Shown: positions 17,369 through 28,502 of the stretch, one piece after another | Position numbering within the stretch: the stretch's first letter is position 1 | How the letters are laid out: every line of letters begins with the position of its first letter | Assembly: GCA_026390795.1 (NCBI GenBank) | Contig: JAPLFG010000001.1 | Coordinates: forward strand, 1 to 64,000 | Reading direction: 5' to 3' | DNA length: 64,000 nt | DNA from: Ignavibacteriales bacterium | GTDB taxonomy: Bacteria; Bacteroidota; Ignavibacteria; Ignavibacteriales; Melioribacteraceae | Notes under the pieces: model-generated | Seen by the model: only the letters and a program-made list of their open reading frames with translations | What the model was told of the DNA's origin: nothing | Database searches by the model: none | Made by a program: the position numbers and the translations under genes

Positions 17369-18181
17369 ATGAAGAAAATAGTTTTTATTTCATTTGTAAT
17401 TATATCATTTGGTCTATTTACTGGGTACTTATTGCTAAGTGAAGGAAGAAAATTTACAGAGGTAAGGAAATTTGATTTTGCCGAAGCACGGCAGGCCGTG
17501 GCAGTTGATCATAATAATATTTATGTGATCGGTACTCAAGAAATTGCAAAGTATGATAAGAAAACCGGAAAGAATATTAATAAATGGCAGCAAAATGAAA
17601 AGGGTAAGATTATTCATCTTGATAGCGGTGTGATCTATAAGGACAAATTATATTGTGCTCATTCTAATTATCCGGCAATTCCAATGACAAGCTCGGTGGA
17701 AATTTGGGATGCGAAAACTCTTAAACATATTAATTCACACAGCTTTGGAATTAATTGGGGTTCATGTACCTGGATAGATAGATATCAAAATTATTGGTGG
17801 GTAGTTTTCTCTCATTACAACAAATGGAAAGAAGAAACAAAGACAGATGTAAGATGGACAACACTTATTAAATTTGATGATAATTGGCAACCATTGGAGT
17901 CATGGGTTTTCCCAGATGAAGTGCTGAAAAAATTCGGTGTGATGAGTAACTCTGGTGGTTCATGGGGACCGGATGGTTATCTATACTGTACAGGCCATGA
18001 TGCACCGGAACTCTATGTGTTAAAACTTCCGGAAGTTGGGTCTGTTTTGGAATTGGTTGATACTGTCCCGATTAATAACACCGGACAAGGAATAGCTTGG
18101 GATAGATCCGATCCAAAATCAATTTATACAATTAAGAAGGATATTAAACAAGTCGTTCATTCCAAATTAGAAACCAAATAG
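17369..18181 (+). CDS. Exported small beta-propeller-like protein (270 aa)
   Basis: An N-terminal hydrophobic segment (3-25) is a signal peptide or membrane anchor. The remainder has propeller-like strands with repeating VDHNNIYVIGTQ..., KDKLYCAHSNYP and GPDGYLYCTGHDAPELYVL blocks. No enzymatic motif is recognised. It is 17 bp after the glycerophosphodiesterase gene with a GAGG ribosome site, and 11 bp before the GntP permease gene, so it is surely part of this operon. It may act as a periplasmic sugar- or organophosphate-binding or processing protein; this is inference. Confidence 0.7.
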   Translation: MKKIVFISFVIISFGLFTGYLLLSEGRKFTEVRKFDFAEARQAVAVDHNNIYVIGTQEIAKYDKKTGKNINKWQQNEKGKIIHLDSGVIYKDKLYCAHSNYPAIPMTSSVEIWDAKTLKHINSHSFGINWGSCTWIDRYQNYWWVVFSHYNKWKEETKTDVRWTTLIKFDDNWQPLESWVFPDEVLKKFGVMSNSGGSWGPDGYLYCTGHDAPELYVLKLPEVGSVLELVDTVPINNTGQGIAWDRSDPKSIYTIKKDIKQVVHSKLETK

Positions 18182-18192
18182 GATTTCTCTTT

Positions 18193-19536
18193 ATGTCTCA
18201 CGAATCGATCCTTCTTTTTGCATTTCTAATGAGTATTGTTTTTATCATTTACTTTACGGCAAAAGTTAAACTCAATGCATTCTATGTTTTGATTGCAGCA
18301 AGTATCGGCGTTGGAATTGTTGCAAGTATTCCGCTTGATAAAATTGTTGTAATAATGAAAGAAGGATTTGGAAACACTCTGGCTTCAATTGGATTAGTAA
18401 TAGTTTTTGGTACAACACTTGGCGCTGTGTTAGAGAAAAACGGTGCGGCTTATAGCCTTGCAGGATACATCCTAAAGATTGTAGGTGATAAAAGAGCTCC
18501 TCTTGCTATGGCGATAACCGGATTTATTTTCGGCATACCGATTTTTTGCGATTCCGGATTTGTAGTTTTAAGCCCATTAAATAAATCTATTGCCAAGCGA
18601 ACATTTTCACCAATGTCGGTAATGGGTGCTGTTCTTGGAGTTAGCTTGTTCTCAGTTCATTGTTTAATTCCTCCGCATCCCGGTGCAACAGCAGCATCCG
18701 GGATAATTGGAGTTAATCTTGGAAAAGTTATTCTATTTGGATTATTGATAGCATTAGTTTCAGCAGCATCCGGCTATTTTTGGGTAAAATTTATTGGTAA
18801 AAAATATCAGTCACGTTCTGTTGACACAATGGAGGACACTTTTCAAGAGGATATAATTGTAAATCTACCAAGTCCTTTGATTTCATTTATACCAATATTT
18901 CTTCCGATTTTACTAATCTCCGCTAAATCAATTTTAGTTCTTTTCCCAGGCATGGTCCCAAGCGGAATATTTTTTGACCTAATTTCATTTATTGGTGATC
19001 CGGTAATTGCCTTACTTTTAGGATTGATCTCAAGCTTAATTTTATTCCCAAAGTTTACACGGGAAACCCTTGATCACATTTTTAATGAAGGAATTAAAAA
19101 TGCCGGTGTCATATTGCTAATAACTGCAGCGGGTGGAACATTTGGCGCTGTTCTTAAAGCCTCCGGAATCGGAAATGTAATCGGCAGTTCACTTTCATCG
19201 GCGGGACTAGGATTGCTATTACCATTTTTTGTTGCAGCGGCATTAAAGACTGCACAAGGCTCTTCTACAGTCGCGATTGTAACAGCGGCTTCATTAATTT
19301 CACCGTTATTAATGGAATTAAATTTATCTGCCGGTAATAGCCCGTTATATACCGTTCTATCAATGGGAGCTGGGTCTATGATAGCGTCTCACGCTAATGA
19401 TAGCTATTTCTGGGTTGTTACAAAATTTTCCGATCTAGAAGTTGATGTTAGTTTGAAAGTATTTTCGACTGCAACAATTATTATGGGAATTACAGCAGAA
19501 CTTTCAGTACTAATTGTTTCGAGAATTTTTCAATAG
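18193..19536 (+). CDS. GntP-family permease (447 aa)
   Basis: This is a polytopic transporter of the gluconate:proton symporter (GntP) family. Diagnostic segments are GIPIFCDSGFVVLSPL, CLIPPHPGATAASGIIGVNLG, TAQGSSTVAIVTAAS and SHANDSYFWVV, all at the expected spacing over 447 residues. The family imports gluconate, other aldonates, or glycerate-type acids. Its place at the end of the phosphoesterase operon suggests import of the acid part released from an organophosphate, for example a glycerate-type product. That assignment is inference. It is the last gene of the run; the following DNA is decayed duplicate sequence. Confidence 0.92.
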   Translation: MSHESILLFAFLMSIVFIIYFTAKVKLNAFYVLIAASIGVGIVASIPLDKIVVIMKEGFGNTLASIGLVIVFGTTLGAVLEKNGAAYSLAGYILKIVGDKRAPLAMAITGFIFGIPIFCDSGFVVLSPLNKSIAKRTFSPMSVMGAVLGVSLFSVHCLIPPHPGATAASGIIGVNLGKVILFGLLIALVSAASGYFWVKFIGKKYQSRSVDTMEDTFQEDIIVNLPSPLISFIPIFLPILLISAKSILVLFPGMVPSGIFFDLISFIGDPVIALLLGLISSLILFPKFTRETLDHIFNEGIKNAGVILLITAAGGTFGAVLKASGIGNVIGSSLSSAGLGLLLPFFVAAALKTAQGSSTVAIVTAASLISPLLMELNLSAGNSPLYTVLSMGAGSMIASHANDSYFWVVTKFSDLEVDVSLKVFSTATIIMGITAELSVLIVSRIFQ

Positions 19537-19554
19537 AATTATTTTAGCTTCATA

Positions 19555-20104
19555 AAGTACATTACATTTTCTGCTTTATTCTTCCGTCCAAATTTTATGG
19601 ATCAACAAGATTTATAAAACTAATTTCCTATCTATTCTTGAAAAAATTATTTCTGATGAAAAAGGAATTATTGAATCGAATTTTAATATCAATGAAATTC
19701 CGGGTGAATATAATCTGAAGATTATTTCATTATCGGATAAAAAAGTGAAATACATAAATACAATCACTGTTGTTCCAAAAGATATTAGATGAGGATAAAT
19801 ATCGGTAAAATATATACGCTAATTCTTATTCTACTGATTTTTTCAAATTTGGCATGATTTATAAAATCATTTTTCGATATATTCCATTTGAATAAAAAAA
19901 ATGAACTAGATTCTAAGTGGTTGTTTCTGAATGCAGAATGACGGAGTCTTTATCATTCCGTATATATGATTAAGTATTTTTTTACTTTTCACTTATTATT
20001 TTATACTTACTCATGGGAAAGAATAAAAAATATACATTGTCGTAAACAGGGTATTAGAATAATTAAAAATGTAATGTGATTATCTATTTTTTCTATAGGA
20101 TTAT
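19555..20104 (+). pseudogene. Fossil duplicate of the fcl-gmd-propeller block
   Basis: This gene-free stretch is a mosaic of four pieces of the region 1008-7085, in the order expected across a tandem junction. 19558-19630 resembles 3838-3912. 19634-19825 resembles 6893-7085 (the end of the propeller lipoprotein gene, frame kept to a TGA). 19846-20046 resembles 1008-1215 (upstream and first codons of fcl). 20049-20104 resembles 3712-3767 (end of gmd and its leader to the next gene). The bodies of fcl, the S23-like gene, gmd and most of the propeller gene are absent. Confidence 0.85.
19634..19791 (+). pseudogene. 3' end of the propeller lipoprotein gene, second copy
   Basis: The reading frame keeps 51 codons identical or nearly identical to the end of the protein at 4080-7052. 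The visible change is IISDEKG for IIPNEKG, plus a few synonymous bases, and the frame ends in TGA at 19789-19791. It has no start of its own. It is the best preserved piece of the fossil block, so the duplication is not very old. Confidence 0.85.
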
Positions 20105-20296
20105 ATGAAAACTGCTTTCATGAAAACAGAAAATAATTTTAACACCAACTCCGAACAAAAATTAATCGAGTCTTTAAAATTATATTTTCTCGCTAGAGAA
20201 TTAAAAATCATCGGTTTAAAAATGGTAAATCCCAATCTGACTGAGCAACAAATTCAAGAGAAAGTAAAGGAAATATTTTTAAATGCAAGATCTTAA
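20105..20296 (+). CDS. Small protein paired with a nucleotidyltransferase (63 aa)
   Basis: This is a short, charged, helical protein of 63 residues (a second Met at residue 6 is possible). ATG 20105 has AGGA 6 bases before it. Its end overlaps the following nucleotidyltransferase gene by 14 bases, so the two are co-translated. Size and arrangement resemble the small partner gene often found before AbiEii/MNT-like nucleotidyltransferases. No domain is recognised. Its 5' region is homologous to the stub after gmd at 3768. It may act as antitoxin or co-factor; this is inference. Confidence 0.65.
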   Translation: MKTAFMKTENNFNTNSEQKLIESLKLYFLARELKIIGLKMVNPNLTEQQIQEKVKEIFLNARS

Positions 20297-20843
20297 TCTA
20301 TTCGGTCTCTTTACTGAAAAATTACTGGACAATAATATAGATTTTTTCATTACGGGATCAGTGGCATCTATTGTTTATGGTGATCCAAGATTAACACATG
20401 ATATTGATTTAGTAATATCATTGAGCCAAGCGCAAGTAGATAACTTTATTAAAGCATTTCCTATCGGCGAATTCTATTGCCCACCAGTTACCGTAATCAA
20501 AGCTGAGTTGGTACGTCCTGCAAATGGACATTTTAATTTAATTCATCATGAAACCGGTTTTAAGGCAGATATTTATTTAATTGGGAATGATGAGTTCCAG
20601 ATTTGGGCGATGAATAATAAAAAAGAAATAATATTATTAGGTAAAAAATTATTTATTGCCCCACCCGAATATGTTATAATTAAGAAGATTGAATTTTATG
20701 ATGAAGGTAAGAGCCAAAAACATTTGTATGATATTGCGGCGATGATAAAGAATTCAAAGGATATAATTGACTTCGCTTTTATTATTGACCGATTAAGTAA
20801 ATCTGGGTTATTAAAAATCTGGGAAAAAATAAAGCTATTGTAA
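20283..20843 (+). CDS. Nucleotidyltransferase-fold protein (186 aa)
   Basis: The N-terminal half shows the minimal nucleotidyltransferase signature GSVASIVYGDPRLTHDIDLVI (residues about 25-45). It has the G-S start and the paired Asp of HDIDL that bind metal, and a third acidic residue is likely in FKADIYL. The C-terminal half is helical. This layout is like the AbiEii/MenT/DUF6036-type stand-alone nucleotidyltransferases, which modify tRNA or proteins in toxin-antitoxin or defence settings. It overlaps the upstream small gene. The target is unknown, and a housekeeping role is also possible. It lies next to eroded duplicated DNA, consistent with an accessory region. Confidence 0.75.
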   Translation: MQDLNLFGLFTEKLLDNNIDFFITGSVASIVYGDPRLTHDIDLVISLSQAQVDNFIKAFPIGEFYCPPVTVIKAELVRPANGHFNLIHHETGFKADIYLIGNDEFQIWAMNNKKEIILLGKKLFIAPPEYVIIKKIEFYDEGKSQKHLYDIAAMIKNSKDIIDFAFIIDRLSKSGLLKIWEKIKLL

Positions 20844-21186
20844 TAAATAAAGTTAAAAACTTCACTTTATCGGACACTTTTAAATGATGGATAATATTGC
20901 CCAAATAATAACCAAATCTCAAATAATTTTGCAGAGATATATTCAGACATAAGGTGTGAATGATTAATCTTTTAATAATATTTTCTTGACTATTCAAATT
21001 TAGATTTATATGTTCACATCGGTTCCAGCCGAACTAACTTAATTTTATCTTTTTAACAAATGATCGGAAAACTGAAAAGTTATTTCCAGGCATTTGTTTT
21101 CATCACGACCAGCCATTTATTTCCAGCCATCAAGTAACAAAACAGCCGAGCTTTAAATATTTCTTAACAGCATAAGAGGGTGCTTA
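20844..21186. other. Intergenic; promoter region of the T9SS cargo gene
   Basis: No gene is seen. Three CCAGCC copies lie at 21025-21030, 21109-21114 and 21123-21128, upstream of the secreted protein gene. I compared the leader with known riboswitch consensus patterns by eye and saw no match. Confidence 0.4.
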
Positions 21187-24100
21187 ATGAAAAACAAATT
21201 AACTGTTTTAGCATTTCTCATGTTCGTAATAACGAGTGTGAGTTTTGCGCAAACTACTAGAAACGTACCTAGCAGTTACGCAACAATTCAAGCTGCAATT
21301 ACTGCAGCTGTGGATGGTGATATCATCCAGATCGCGGCTGGAACATACAACAATGGCGCTTCGACGCTGACTGTTGACAAATCACTTACCTTTATTGGAG
21401 CGGGACCATCTTCAAACCCAACAACAATTATTACATCAACTGCATCAAGGATAATAACCTTATCAGCGACTGGAAAAAGTTTCAGCTTTCAGGACTTGAT
21501 AATTGAGGGTAACGACGCAAATAACGGTATCTATGCAGGAAGTGCAATTAATATCAATTCACTTTCAATGCAGAATGTCATCGCTAGAAACTGTCAAGTG
21601 GCTCTTTATTTATCTGAAAATTGGCCTGGTGCTGATCCATTAACCACAACTGTTAACAACTTAAATTTGGATAATGTTACTCTGACAAACAACAAATTTA
21701 TTGGTGCTTACATCGGAAAAACAGTTCTTTCAGGAACAGTGATAAATTCAACCTTCACAGATAATGGTTATTCAAACGAATCACCGGACGCTTGGCAAAA
21801 AGTCGGATTGCAATTTGTGAATTTTGATGATGCCACCGTACCATATGTACAGGTTACAAACTCCACTTTCACCAATAACGGATCCGGTGCCTCCAATATT
21901 GAACGTACCGGACTCTCAATGTACACAGCATATAATTTGAAAAGTGCAAATGAGCTTCTGACTGTAACTGGCTGTAGTTTTTCAGATCACTATTGGGCAG
22001 TAAGATTAAAAAACGAATATAGTGTAGAAAATACGGCTACCGTGAATGGAACTTTCACCAATAACCTTTTGGATATTTGGTTCAATCGTGTTGTTGGATC
22101 TACAAGTTCAACTTTACTTGTAAGGCGAACTTTTCCGGGCATCAGGACGGTTGGGACAGGTCCAATCTACGATTATAATACCATACAAGCGGCTATTAAT
22201 GCGGCCAATTCTGGTGATGTGATACAAGTTGCTACAGGAGCTTACGCTGAAGCAGTAACAATAAACAAATCTCTAACACTCATTGGTACCGGCAATCCTA
22301 CAGCAACAAGTTTTACTCTTACAAACGGGGCGGTACTTGGTGTTACATCAGGCGGAATAACAGCTCCAACAACCTATGTTAATCAAACTACTTCCGCCGG
22401 TTCAAAAATTCAGGATGGAATATTATTAGCTTCAACCTCTGGCGCAGTTAACGTTGCTGCAGGAACATATACCGAAACAGTAACTGTAAATAAATCACCT
22501 CTAACCATCACAGGTACTGGAACCCCTACTGTAACTAAATTTATCTTAATAGCTAACCCCGTTACGATAACCGGATTTAATGCTGCAACAATTATTGAAC
22601 TTAACAGCGGAGGTTCGCTTTCAGATGCTCTAGACGCAGCACCAATCGGTGGAACAGTTAATCTTAGCGGTGGAAGTTTTTCGAACTTTACCATTGATAA
22701 ACCGTTAACTATAAATGGAAACGGGGCAATTGTTAATCCTGGTTCTCCGGGAATAATAATTAGCTCTAGTAACGTAACGATTACGGGATTTACATTTAAT
22801 GATGTTTTCGGGAGCTTTTACGCTATAAGAATTCTTACAGGTCTTTCGAATATTGCTATCCATTCATGTGATCTACTTGCTACTCTTGCACTTGAAATCC
22901 AGGGTACCACCACTGGTGTGAACGCTGAAGATAATTACTGGGGTACTGTTACTTTAATTCAAATTCAAGCAAAAATTAATGATCCTTCAAAAGTAGATTT
23001 TGACCCATGGTTTGGTAAAAATTTAATTCCGGGGATTTACGCAGTTGGGGTAAGTGTTCTTCCTAATTTTACATTTACATCGAGTGTCACCGGGAATATA
23101 GAAATTTCAACCGATGCTAGTTTTTCGGACATTATTTTGAGTAAATCTTTGACTGCAGTTACAAGCTACAATTTTTCAATTGCTGATTTGACAGGAACTC
23201 TATCGGGGAAAGACCAACTTGCAAATGGTACTCAATATTATTGGAGGACTAAAAACGGGTCTGTTATCTATCCGACACCACCTCTCGAAAAATATTATAT
23301 ATTTACTACTGTTAATAAGGTTGTGCCGACACTAAATGCAATAACTCCGGGTGCAACTTCAGCATATATCTCATGGTATCCTTTACCTTATTCTTCAGGT
23401 TTGAAATATGATCTTTATATATCTGATGATAACGGAACTTCTTGGGCTAGTCCAATTAACACGGATAAAACGTATTACACTTTACCGTTAGTTCAGGGTA
23501 AGACTTATAAAGTTCAGGTTAGATCCACTAATTCTAATGGCAGTGTAATAATTTCTTACTCCGCAAGATCTGCTGGTTTTACTGCAGTGGGTCCACCAAC
23601 TCCTACTCCATCTTATCCAACAGACCCGGCTGAAGACGGATTAGTTTATGCAAATCCTCCAACACTCTTTTGGTTCATTGAAGGAAACGAACCAACAATA
23701 ACTTATGAAATAGAAGTGAAACCATCAGCTGTATCTTTTGACGAATCAAATCTCGTAGCAGTAGCAGCAGGAAAAACATTTAAAAAACTTGGATCTTCTT
23801 TAACGGCTGGATCTACATATCATTGGAGGGTGAGATCAGTATCAGGTTCCTCATACTCAAATTGGTCAACTGCCGCTACTTTTGAAATGTATACCAGAAC
23901 AGCAACTGTAGCTATAATACCTACTCCATCGTGGCCCGTTAATAATGCAACTGTATATTCAAATCCACCGACTTTATATTGGTATTTAGGTGAAGATAAA
24001 ACCGGATTATTCTTTAATGTAAAAATAACCCGGGTAAGCACCAACACTACAACAACGCTTACCGATTGGTCTCAAGATTTATTTAAGGAATTGCCTGCTT

Positions 24101-25167
24101 CATTAATTCCTGGTGAAAGTTATACTTGGAATGTTCGGTCAAGCGTAAATTCTGATGGGGCTTCACCATCGGGTTGGTCTTCAAACGGAAGTTTTATAAT
24201 TGCATCGACTGCAAGTGGAGCCGCAACAACACCAATACCTTCATGGCCGGTTGGCGGCGCTATTGTTGATGGGACAATGGCGGCTATTACTTTAAACTGG
24301 ACAGCTTATTCAAATCAGCCATTAGACTTTATGGTTAAAATAGCAACCAGCTCAAGCGTGGATGGAACCGGTATGTTGAATCATGGTTCACATGCGGAAG
24401 GAAGCTGGGTCTCGGCAACTACTTCAGCGATAGCAAATAATATTAAAACATTGACAGCCGGTGCTACTTATTACTGGCAAGTTAAATCGAGATTAACTGG
24501 AAATATTTCAGTTGAATCACCCTGGTCAATGGTCGCCAATTTTTCAACCGCCGCCGGATCTTCATCAGTAGTTCCTCTTGTTATCAGTCCTAACTACTTA
24601 CAGCCGATTAATAAAACCACTGCATTTTTAACATGGAATATTCCTGTTCAGAGCGAATCACATTTGAAATACGATCTGCAATATTCCAAGAATGCGGATT
24701 TTAGCAGTACAGTCAGTAAAACAAATTTAAATGAGACCGCTATACAGATAACCGGATTAGAATCAAACGCTACATATTATTGGAGAGTATTATCGAAGAC
24801 AGATAACGGTTCAATTTCCAGTTATTCTACACCGGGGTCATTTAAGACAAGCGGTGCTACGGCTGTAGAGGATCAAGAAGTTATCCCAACTCAATTTGAG
24901 TTATCTCAGAATTATCCGAATCCGTTTAATCCATCAACAAGAATTACCTATTCACTTCCACAAAATTCATTCGTGAGCATAAAAGTTTACGATATGCTTG
25001 GACGTGAGGTAAGATCATTAGTAAATACAGAAATGTTGTCAGGTAATCATTCGGTGGAATGGAGTGGGATAGATAATGCTGGAAGCAAAGTATCAAGCGG
25101 AACTTATATTTATAGAATAACCGCGGGCAATTTTGTCGCGATAAAGAAAATGATACTAGTTAAATAA
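21187..25167 (+). CDS. Giant T9SS cargo: beta-helix plus Fn3-like repeats (1326 aa)
   Basis: A signal peptide (MKNKL...SFAQ, cut near residue 22) leads into a right-handed beta-helix region. Two pectin-lyase-like starts are visible: VPSSYATIQAAITAAVDGD (about 28) and YNTIQAAINAANSGDVIQVA (about 330), each followed by TLTVDKSLTFIGAG-type turns. From about 620 to 1230 come several fibronectin-III-like units with YYWRVRS-type ends. The last 85 residues form a type A T9SS sorting domain (FELSQNYPNPFNPST..., VYDMLGREVRSL, SGTYIYRI). It is predicted to be exported through the outer membrane and attached or released. No catalytic residues are evident. A small lipopeptide ORF follows after 39 bases. 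Confidence 0.9.
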   Translation: MKNKLTVLAFLMFVITSVSFAQTTRNVPSSYATIQAAITAAVDGDIIQIAAGTYNNGASTLTVDKSLTFIGAGPSSNPTTIITSTASRIITLSATGKSFSFQDLIIEGNDANNGIYAGSAININSLSMQNVIARNCQVALYLSENWPGADPLTTTVNNLNLDNVTLTNNKFIGAYIGKTVLSGTVINSTFTDNGYSNESPDAWQKVGLQFVNFDDATVPYVQVTNSTFTNNGSGASNIERTGLSMYTAYNLKSANELLTVTGCSFSDHYWAVRLKNEYSVENTATVNGTFTNNLLDIWFNRVVGSTSSTLLVRRTFPGIRTVGTGPIYDYNTIQAAINAANSGDVIQVATGAYAEAVTINKSLTLIGTGNPTATSFTLTNGAVLGVTSGGITAPTTYVNQTTSAGSKIQDGILLASTSGAVNVAAGTYTETVTVNKSPLTITGTGTPTVTKFILIANPVTITGFNAATIIELNSGGSLSDALDAAPIGGTVNLSGGSFSNFTIDKPLTINGNGAIVNPGSPGIIISSSNVTITGFTFNDVFGSFYAIRILTGLSNIAIHSCDLLATLALEIQGTTTGVNAEDNYWGTVTLIQIQAKINDPSKVDFDPWFGKNLIPGIYAVGVSVLPNFTFTSSVTGNIEISTDASFSDIILSKSLTAVTSYNFSIADLTGTLSGKDQLANGTQYYWRTKNGSVIYPTPPLEKYYIFTTVNKVVPTLNAITPGATSAYISWYPLPYSSGLKYDLYISDDNGTSWASPINTDKTYYTLPLVQGKTYKVQVRSTNSNGSVIISYSARSAGFTAVGPPTPTPSYPTDPAEDGLVYANPPTLFWFIEGNEPTITYEIEVKPSAVSFDESNLVAVAAGKTFKKLGSSLTAGSTYHWRVRSVSGSSYSNWSTAATFEMYTRTATVAIIPTPSWPVNNATVYSNPPTLYWYLGEDKTGLFFNVKITRVSTNTTTTLTDWSQDLFKELPASLIPGESYTWNVRSSVNSDGASPSGWSSNGSFIIASTASGAATTPIPSWPVGGAIVDGTMAAITLNWTAYSNQPLDFMVKIATSSSVDGTGMLNHGSHAEGSWVSATTSAIANNIKTLTAGATYYWQVKSRLTGNISVESPWSMVANFSTAAGSSSVVPLVISPNYLQPINKTTAFLTWNIPVQSESHLKYDLQYSKNADFSSTVSKTNLNETAIQITGLESNATYYWRVLSKTDNGSISSYSTPGSFKTSGATAVEDQEVIPTQFELSQNYPNPFNPSTRITYSLPQNSFVSIKVYDMLGREVRSLVNTEMLSGNHSVEWSGIDNAGSKVSSGTYIYRITAGNFVAIKKMILVK

Positions 25168-25206
25168 TTCAAAATATTAGATAACTCAAAGGGAAGAGAT
25201 GATAAA

Positions 25207-25299
25207 ATGAAAAAGATAAGCGCATCAATCTTTTTGTTCTTCATATTGGCGGTTATTGGTCTTGCTCTTTACGCATGTCATCAAGCATATTTTGTATAG
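25207..25299 (+). CDS. 30-residue lipopeptide-like protein
   Basis: ATG 25207 opens a 30-codon frame: MKKISASIFLFFILAVIGL, then ALYACHQAYFV. It has a positively charged start, a hydrophobic core and a lipobox-like LYAC (Cys24), leaving a seven-residue tail. A ribosome-site-like GGGAAG lies 14-19 bases before the ATG, a long spacing. It lies between the T9SS cargo gene and a very strong terminator, which supports real transcription. It resembles an entericidin-like or signal-peptide-only lipoprotein; function unknown. Confidence 0.55.
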   Translation: MKKISASIFLFFILAVIGLALYACHQAYFV

Positions 25300-25332
25300 A
25301 TCAAATCAGCTTAATACATGTTGAATAAATCT

Positions 25333-25363
25333 AAAAAGGTCACCCGTTCCGGTGACCTTTTTT
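25333..25363 (+). terminator. Strong rho-independent terminator
   Basis: AAAAAGGTCACC and GGTGACCTTTTT form a perfect 12-bp stem with a 6-base loop and end in T residues. The A- and T-runs make it active in both directions. It follows the 30-residue ORF by 33 bp. Confidence 0.93.
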
Positions 25364-25575
25364 CTTTATAAAAGGATTCAGTTCTTTTAGTTTCTCATTA
25401 TTTTCCGCAATACTTAAAATAGATCGACTATCAGAATTTATCTATTTAGTTCCTAAGCAGAATGTTTTACGGTTCTCAATTCCGTCCAAGTGAAGATCCC
25501 GTCATTTTTAGGACGCTTCATCATCTTAATCAATATATATAATTGATTTAAATAAAATTTATAAAGATCGAACGT

Positions 25576-25616
25576 ACCGGTTCAGCGGCGGTGTTTTACA
25601 GTCCGCTGATACCGGT
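25576..25616 (-). terminator. Hairpin downstream of katG
   Basis: ACCGGTTCAGCGG (25576-25588) pairs with CCGCTGATACCGGT (25603-25616), with a single-base bulge. It lies 60 bp past the katG stop on the minus strand. No immediate T-run is present, so termination is probable but not certain. Confidence 0.5.
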
Positions 25617-25675
25617 TGTTAGTTCAATGTTTTTTTAAGTCAAGCCAAAAATTGATATTGACATGTTTGTTACAC

Positions 25676-27883
<2,208 letters not shown>

Positions 27884-28059
27884 CTAACTTATTCGTTTAT
27901 TGATCTAATGTTTTTTTGTTATCACCGCCCATTGATTGCGGACGGCGCGTTGGTTTAATTTCAGCGAATAGTTTTGTAGGATCAACTTTCTCAATCACAC
28001 ATTTATTAATGACTTTAATATATTTACACAATACCTACGAATTCAAAAAACTTGTTCGA

Positions 28060-28485
28060 TTACATTTTATTGTTCTTAAAAGTGCCAATGATCTGAAGCT
28101 TTATATCCTTTACTTTGAAGTTGGGTATCTTCTTCTTCGAAAAATATTTTTCAAGCAAACTAATCAGCTCATCATCAAAAAAATCTTCGATACGTTCTGT
28201 GTTTTCGCAATATAAATGATGATGTTTTTCAAGTACCGCATCATAACGCATTACATCTTTTTCAGTCTTTACTTTTTTGACCAATCCTTTCTCAACAAAT
28301 GTTTCCAATGTTTTATAGATTGTTCCAACAGCGATATTAGGATGATGTTTAAGCACGTACTCTGTGATTTTATCTGCAGCAGGATGATTCTGTAAATCGT
28401 TCAGAGCATCAAGTACTGCCATTCTCTGAGGCGTAACCTTTAGTTGGCTATTTTTTAAGTCAATTTTGTGTTTTTCTTTATTCAT
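28060..28485 (-). CDS. perR: PerR-type Fur-family peroxide regulator (141 aa)
   Basis: This is a Fur-family winged-helix repressor. The DNA-binding half has VTPQRMAVLDALND and NIAVGTIYKTLETFVEKGLV. All five regulatory metal ligands of Bacillus subtilis PerR are matched at a constant offset of three: His34, Asp82, His88, His90 and Asp101. The Asp in the last position favours PerR over Fur. Of the four structural zinc cysteines only Cys93 remains (CENT instead of CxxC, and the C-terminal pair is absent). It probably senses peroxide by metal-catalysed His oxidation and represses katG and itself; that role is inferred. A PerR-box-like palindrome lies 18 bp before the start. Confidence 0.88.
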   Translation of the reverse strand: MNKEKHKIDLKNSQLKVTPQRMAVLDALNDLQNHPAADKITEYVLKHHPNIAVGTIYKTLETFVEKGLVKKVKTEKDVMRYDAVLEKHHHLYCENTERIEDFFDDELISLLEKYFSKKKIPNFKVKDIKLQIIGTFKNNKM

Positions 28486-28502
28486 AGATAATTATTATTA
28501 AA

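Larger units (their letters stand above)
25300..25675. other. Convergent intergenic with two hairpins
   Basis: It contains the terminator at 25333-25363 and the inverted repeat at 25576-25616. The remainder shows no gene or known element. Confidence 0.6.

Noticed and set aside
21001-21186. Riboswitch-like leader before the T9SS cargo gene
   Set aside because: Repeated CCAGCC is visible, but no known riboswitch core motif or stable paired architecture could be matched by eye.
22410-22694. Minus-strand frame inside the T9SS cargo gene
   Set aside because: Shadow of the repeat-rich beta-helix coding sequence.
27916-28215. Plus-strand frame across the katG-perR spacer and perR
   Set aside because: Antisense to perR, whose metal ligands are all in place; no ribosome site.
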